64,000 bases of DNA, taken from positions 89,540,411 to 89,604,410 of the forward strand of contig NC_092793.1 of assembly GCF_918797505.1 (NCBI RefSeq), in the 5' to 3' direction. Positions 59,086 through 64,000 of this stretch are shown here, piece after piece; within the stretch, counting starts at the first letter, position 1, and each line of letters starts with the position of its first letter. The notes beneath the pieces are model-generated. The model was given only the letters and a program-made list of their open reading frames with translations, did not search any database and was not told the DNA's origin. Position numbers and translations under genes: made by a program. This stretch comes from Bemisia tabaci (lineage: Eukaryota > Arthropoda > Insecta > Hemiptera > Aleyrodidae).

Positions 59086-59242
59086 CTCCTTAACATTGTC
59101 AGGGCCCAGCCATCAACAGCGATATCTTGAGTTGCTGCGAGAAAGTTCATACAAAAACAGAAGGCAGTGAGAACCTGAATTTTTGGCTCTGATTCGCTCA
59201 ACCAATCATCAATGAAGTAACTCAAATACAGCATCAGTGCTC
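59086..59242 (-). CDS. SLC33A1: SLC33A1 coding exon, most upstream one found
   Basis: 157 nt, acceptor cttttcag and donor gtttgt. Encodes ALMLYLSYFIDDWL, then VLTAFCFCMNFLAATQDIAV and DGWALTMLR. The AATQDIAVDGWALTML block is the hallmark of the SLC33A1 family. The last two bases join the next exon's first base to form an arginine codon. Its first codon is split (phase 1), so at least one more upstream exon must exist. Confidence 0.95.
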
Positions 59243-60325
59243 CTGAAAAGAACATATATGAAATTGGACTGTATTATATTTCTGCGAAGAGCAAATGCAG
59301 CAAGACACACCAGTCAATAGACAAACACCTACTTGGTGATGTAAACTTGGTCGAATGATCACCAACATATGTTTTTTGCACTTTTGACCAACTTTCCAGA
59401 ATGGAGAGTTATCCTTGCTGACAGATGAGCGAAGTTAATCCCTTCCTTTTTCCAGACACACAGTACATTTTAAACCCTCTCACATAATGAACTCAGACAA
59501 GATGATTATATCTTTTTATATCGATGAACATGGGAAGATACAATTTTAGACGGATTCATCTTATACTGAGTCACCTTTGCATGCAGCCACTGTAACCTAC
59601 ATTTATATCATCATTGGAGCTATTTTTGATAGCAAGACTTATTAGTTAGAGCACTTCATTAAAGAGAGAGGAGAAGGCGAAAATGGGGTGCAATTTTTCT
59701 ACATAAGACACACAGAACAAAGACGGAGGGAAGTTACTGTGGTGATCGGGGAAATTCTCTCGCGAGTTTTCGTAGCATTTCGGGCCAGAGCGAAGGGTAG
59801 GATCGTGCCTGTCCTTTTCCGCTAGAAAACACTAGTTTTTCCAGTTACAGGGCAGTGTACTGATTCGGCTACCTTCACCGCTGGCTCGCGGCGCTCCGGA
59901 GGCAACGAGGATCCCTGGTCGCAACTGCAAATTCAAGTTGGCGGGAGGTTCCGTTGTGCACAGAGCTCGATCCTCGAGATAGGCTTTTGGCTTTTTTTGG
60001 GGGTTTTATCAGTTAAGTCGGTTATAATCGGAGGCCAGGAATTGAATCCGTTAGCTTTCTCTCATTCATTTTTTTCTCTTTCGTTCATGGTTTGATCTTA
60101 CTTGGTCCGTTCCCCTTTCTGTTTTTTCCAGTACGAATTATTATCTTTCTTTTATTAAAACTTCGTCTGTTATCTCATTCAGTAAGTAGATTATTTTTCC
60201 CCTTCTTTTTTTATATGTTTTCTTTGTTTCTTGGATTATTTTTTCAGAAGTCTACTTTTCCCTTCACGGCTCTGATCATTTTATGACTTCTTTTATTTTT
60301 TTACTATCCGTTTGTTTTGAGTCTC
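59243..60325. other. Upstream intron, no exon identified
   Basis: No SLC33A1 exon or other gene recognised. 59740-59960 is more GC-rich than its surroundings; 60060-60300 is T-rich. Confidence 0.4.
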
Positions 60326-60665
60326 TTTTTTCTTCCGGAAAGGCAAGAGAAGCGGTCTGGCCGTTTGTCCTGATCGGTTTGGCCGATCAGCCTTTCCAAC
60401 CACCCTATCTTCAACTATCTTCCCTCCTTCAGGGGCATGGTCCAGCCAGTCAGCTCCCGTTTGTCCTGATCGGTCTCACCCTTTCCAACCCCCCTATCTC
60501 CAACTATCCTCCCTCCTTCAGAGCAAAGGGCGCTGTCTGGCCACTAGTCCTGATCAGTCTGGCCAATCAGCTCTGAGGACTTCTTTTTTTCATTGGATTA
60601 AAGCAAGGGGCGCGGTCTGGCCGTTTATCCTGATTGGTCAGGCCAATCAGCTCTTCTCCAGCTCT
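60326..60665. repeat. Imperfect tandem repeats with gtctggcc...cctgatcggt
   Basis: Four diverged units of ~80-100 bp share 'ggtctggccgtttgtcctga', 'tcggtctggccaatcagc' and 'ccctatct-caactatc-tccctccttca'. The 97-codon frame over it is a by-product. Confidence 0.65.
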
Positions 60666-62045
60666 TTCACCCTTTCTCTCTATCTGCTTTCTTTGAAGGG
60701 ATAGTTGGCCATTGATTTGGTTGCCACATTACTTAGCAACTAAAAACTGTACAATGTTACTAATTTTTTTACATTCTCCCCTAGAAAAAAATATGCAAAA
60801 GATTAAGAATTTTTTAAATTATTTACACTATTACATTATTATTGAAGTTTATTGTCATAGGTATCTTAATCAATGGTAACACACACATTTCAGTAGTGCC
60901 TCTTACTAGGGTGAAGTTTCATGTCCTCAAAGTGACTACTCCAAGTAATGCCATCTAATTGAATCTGACAAAATTAGATCATTTTAGATTACATTACTTT
61001 AATAGGTGATCAGTAAGTATTTTCACTTCTTGAGTGTTAAAAGCACCCCAATCTTCTGACTGAGGAATTGGGCATTCCTTCGTTACAGGGCCTGATAGTT
61101 CCAACATTACGGGGCTAGATGCACATCATACACTGGCAGCAGTCTTCTAAGTAATATTCAGAATTGAATTGAATTGGAGACATTCATTTCAAATGCTGCC
61201 AAAATCTGCTGCTGATTGTTCCACGTCTCTTGAAAATGTTGATTTGTTCAGCCTAGTTTATCACTTGGATATGATCTTGAAATCACAACGTTAGGGATTA
61301 CGCCGATAAAGTCTGCTCATCTACGGGAACTTGCAGGTACCTAGGGAGATTCTTAAAGGTCAAACCACAATCCACTCGATGAACTGAGCTCTCTGTCTTC
61401 TGCGCTCTCAGTATTTCAAGCAAAGTGAGATGCATTTGAAAGTGAAGTTCAGAGACGTTCTGTAAGTCATTTCATGATTTTTATCATGGACAGGAAATAC
61501 TGCCTCATTGTACACTATAACCACGAGAAAAACCATTTGGAAAAAAAAATTGGCAGGAAAAAAAGAGTGCAGCGTACTATGAAATCTTATTTCCATTTAA
61601 TTCAAACGGCTAAGCATTAGAAAATTATTCTTTTTAGATAATGTTTCCATTGCAAAGCAACGGTTTCGTATTGCAAATTCTGGTGTTAAATTTCAGCTTG
61701 AGAAATAGGCAATTGAAATGCAACTCGTAATTCTGGTTGAACTCGGTAGTTTCTCCTGTGTATCTGTGAATGTTGAAATGATCAAGTTTTTATGTATTTT
61801 TGTTTTTATTTTTTATTACATCTTTGCTCAATTTCCTTTCACCTCAATATTATAATTCATAATATACACGTCATTTTCTCGAACCATGACCTCATTAACT
61901 TTCTCTTTTCAGTTAGGTTCCTTTACTTTAAATTTACTTTTTATTTTTGTACGGCAAATCTCACTGCATTTGTGAATGAGACACGAGAGAATGTTACCAT
62001 TAAAGTGCGTAGTTCCGTTAATATAAACATTAACTAGTTAATGCA
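60666..62045. other. No gene seen
   Basis: AT-rich DNA upstream of the most distal exon found. No domain in either strand's frames. Confidence 0.4.
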
Positions 62046-63776
62046 CAGGGTGTCCCAGATCACCCGTGCCAGGCCTTTTTCTCAGTTGCTTAGGTCGTAC
62101 CAAGTCAGGGACTGCAGGGTTGAACAGAAAAGCGACTCCAAGGAATCCGAATTTCATGATCCCGAAACCCCCCAACTCCCCTTGGAAGGTAGAGGGGGGG
62201 GTCAAGATCTTAAAGGTTGAAGTTCCCGGTAGAATTGTGATTTGATTGCATTGAAATTGAAAAGTACGGAAACTCTCACGTGAAAATGACCCCTAAAAAT
62301 CCAAAATCGGTCCTTTTTAGGCCCAAATATTATTCCTTAAAGAGGGGGACAGTGCCATCTCCATGATTTCCTTTTGATCGCGAAATGGGAGTAGATTTTC
62401 TGGAAAAAGATAGAACTCTAGGTAATCGACCCCAAGGGATCCTATTTTCACAGACCCGAAGCCCCCCTGGGTCCCCTTAGGGGCTGAACGGGGAGGGGGC
62501 ACAATTTCAAAAGTCGGGGTTCCCTTTCGAATCGCAAATTGATGGCATCCAAATTGAAAAGTGCAACAAATTTAAACTTTACTTGATGCCTGGGAGTTCA
62601 AATTGACCCACTCAATGCCCAACAGTAACCCCCCAGGGTTTCTATTTTATTGCAACTTTCAAATTCCCTGGGTTTTCCCTGTGTTTTTCCTGTATTTTCA
62701 CTGGGTGATGGCATCATAAAGTAATTCTCTACAACAACTCATCCGACACAGAGGTGAAAAACAATCACTAACCCAGGGCTCTGATAACTGACGACTTAGA
62801 GAGGCTACCCTTCCTTGCCTTCTAAACTTGTTCACCTTCACTACCCCACAATCCTATTCAAAAAAATATTAGATTGTATTAACAAGTAAATTAATAGACT
62901 TTCAAAAACCATACTTCACAGACAAATATGGTAATTTTTGACTACTTCATGTAATCCGATAAATAGTAATTTTTCGACGACTGAACAATTGACAAAAAGC
63001 TGATTGAGTCAGGTAAAGAGGGACTAAAAGTGAAAAAAAGAAAGCAATGAGATAACTCTACCATATCTCAGACGGATTAATTCTGCAGATTTTGGCACAA
63101 AGAACTTCAAAAAATTGACTGTACCCGAGTATTTCAAAGTTAGAGAATGATAATAAGCAAACTTGAGAAATACGGAGTTCAAGTTTGGGCATTGAGTGGG
63201 TCAATTTGAACTCCCAGGCGTCAATTAAAGTTTAAATTTGTTGCACTTTTCAATTTGGATGCCATCAATTTGCGATTCGAAAGGGAACCCTGACTTTTGA
63301 AATTGTGCCCCCTCCCCGTTCAGCCCCTAAGGGGACCCAGGGGGGCTTCGGGTCCCCTAAATAGGGTTCCTAAATAGGATCCCTTGGGGTCGATTACCTA
63401 AAGTACTATCTTTTTCCAGAAAATCTACTTCCATTTTGCGATCAAAAGGAAATCATGGAGATGGCACTGTCCCCCTCTTTAAGGAATAATTTTTGGGCCT
63501 AAAAACGACCGATTTCGGATTTTTAGGGGTCATTTTCACGTGAGAGTTTCCGTTCTTTTCAATTTCAATGCAATCAAATCACAATTCTACCGGGAACTTC
63601 GACCTTTAAGATCTTGACCCCCCCCCCCTCTACCTTCCAAGGGGAGCTGGGGGGTTTCGGGATCATGAAATTCAGATTCCTCGGGGTCGCTTTTCTGTTC
63701 AACCCTGCAGTCCCTGACTTGGTGCGACCTATGCAACTGAGAAAAAGGCCTGGTACGGGTGATCTGGGACACCCTG
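62046..63776. mobile_element. Foldback element, ~580-bp arms, CAGGGTGTCCC ends
   Basis: 62046-62622 and 63186-63776 are inverted copies around a ~560-bp loop. Ends are CAGGGTGTCCCAGATCACCC and its complement. The flanks do not show a clean TA duplication on the left. Arms differ by scattered substitutions and a small insertion near 63360 (taaatagggttccta). No transposase. Confidence 0.85.
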
Positions 63777-64000
63777 TATAGAATAACGGGCAGTTTTGGT
63801 TAAAGTATGAAATGGCATTTCTATTTCATACTTTAACTAGTTATTGCATAAAATAAGTGCATATTGCATAAAAGAGGAAACTACTGTGTGAACTGAACAT
63901 GAAGATACCATTGGTTCATAAATAGAACAATTAGTGGAGGAGATATGACAAAATGATCTAATCTGCTGAAGTGCATGTGTCTAATTGGGAAATGCCACCA
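63777..64000. other. No gene; short palindrome
   Basis: ttaaagtatgaaa (63800) and tttcatactttaa form a small hairpin. taactagttattgca (~63824) resembles taactagttaatgca just left of the foldback (~62032). Confidence 0.5.

Larger units (their letters stand above)
31054..59242 (-). other. SLC33A1: SLC33A1-type acetyl-CoA transporter gene, 5' end missing
   Basis: Seven coding exons, all with consensus GT/AG borders on the minus strand and phases that join without a break, give 398 codons and a stop. Order: 59086-59242, 54704-54858, 54338-54522, 51548-51732, 45097-45214, 39978-40193, 31054-31233. Together they match the central and C-terminal two thirds of the SLC33A1 (AT-1) family, a multi-pass ER membrane protein that carries acetyl-CoA into the ER lumen. 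About 150 N-terminal residues are lacking; I could not find them between 59243 and 64000, so the first exons probably lie beyond the window. Introns range from 181 bp to 8.7 kb and are filled with transposons. Confidence 0.93.

Noticed and set aside
59243..64000. Upstream SLC33A1 exons
   Set aside because: Searched the minus strand for the expected N-terminal helices and splice sites; nothing convincing, so none reported.

Overview
The window looks like nuclear DNA from an insect, most likely a whitefly of the Bemisia tabaci group. The evidence is a spliced animal transporter gene, many insect-type transposons (BEL/Pao, Penelope-like, R1/jockey-type LINEs, mariner, Tigger-like, tRNA-derived SINEs, foldback elements), and two bacterial-type biotin genes embedded among them. 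Horizontally acquired biotin genes are known from whiteflies. The species assignment is inference from gene content; no search was run.

Two loci carry recognisable non-transposon genes. (1) At 17.0-18.9 kb on the minus strand lies a bioD-bioA pair of bacterial type. bioD (dethiobiotin synthetase) is intact. bioA (DAPA aminotransferase) starts inside the last codons of bioD with a 23-nt overlap, as in a bacterial operon, but its first ~80 codons carry three lesions; the following 348 codons, including the PLP lysine, are open. (2) From 31.05 to 59.24 kb on the minus strand are the last seven coding exons of an SLC33A1-type acetyl-CoA transporter (398 codons with matching splice phases). The 5' exons are missing and probably lie beyond 64 kb.

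Almost everything else is mobile DNA or repeats. 0-11 kb: foldback elements, short inverted-repeat elements, two SINEs and diverged tandem duplications. 11.3-14.6 kb: a decayed LINE reverse transcriptase split by a Tigger-like element. 15.2-16.6 kb: nested palindromes. 20.7-23.3 kb: a decayed BEL/Pao element whose integrase is split by a palindromic mariner derivative. 23.3-24.4 kb: a Penelope-like GIY-YIG fragment with an inverted partial copy. 25.3-25.8 kb: a four-unit tandem repeat. 31.6-39.4 kb, inside the last SLC33A1 intron: a foldback element containing a short inverted-repeat element and a 6.25-kb R1-like LINE with a perfect 13-bp target duplication. 43-63.8 kb: further foldbacks, a 111-bp-arm hairpin and duplicated repeats in the other introns.

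The biotin genes would act late in biotin synthesis (BioA makes DAPA, BioD makes dethiobiotin). With bioA damaged here, only bioD of the pair looks able to work from this locus, unless another bioA copy exists or the breaks are sequencing errors. The transposons are independent insertions whose nesting gives a relative insertion order.
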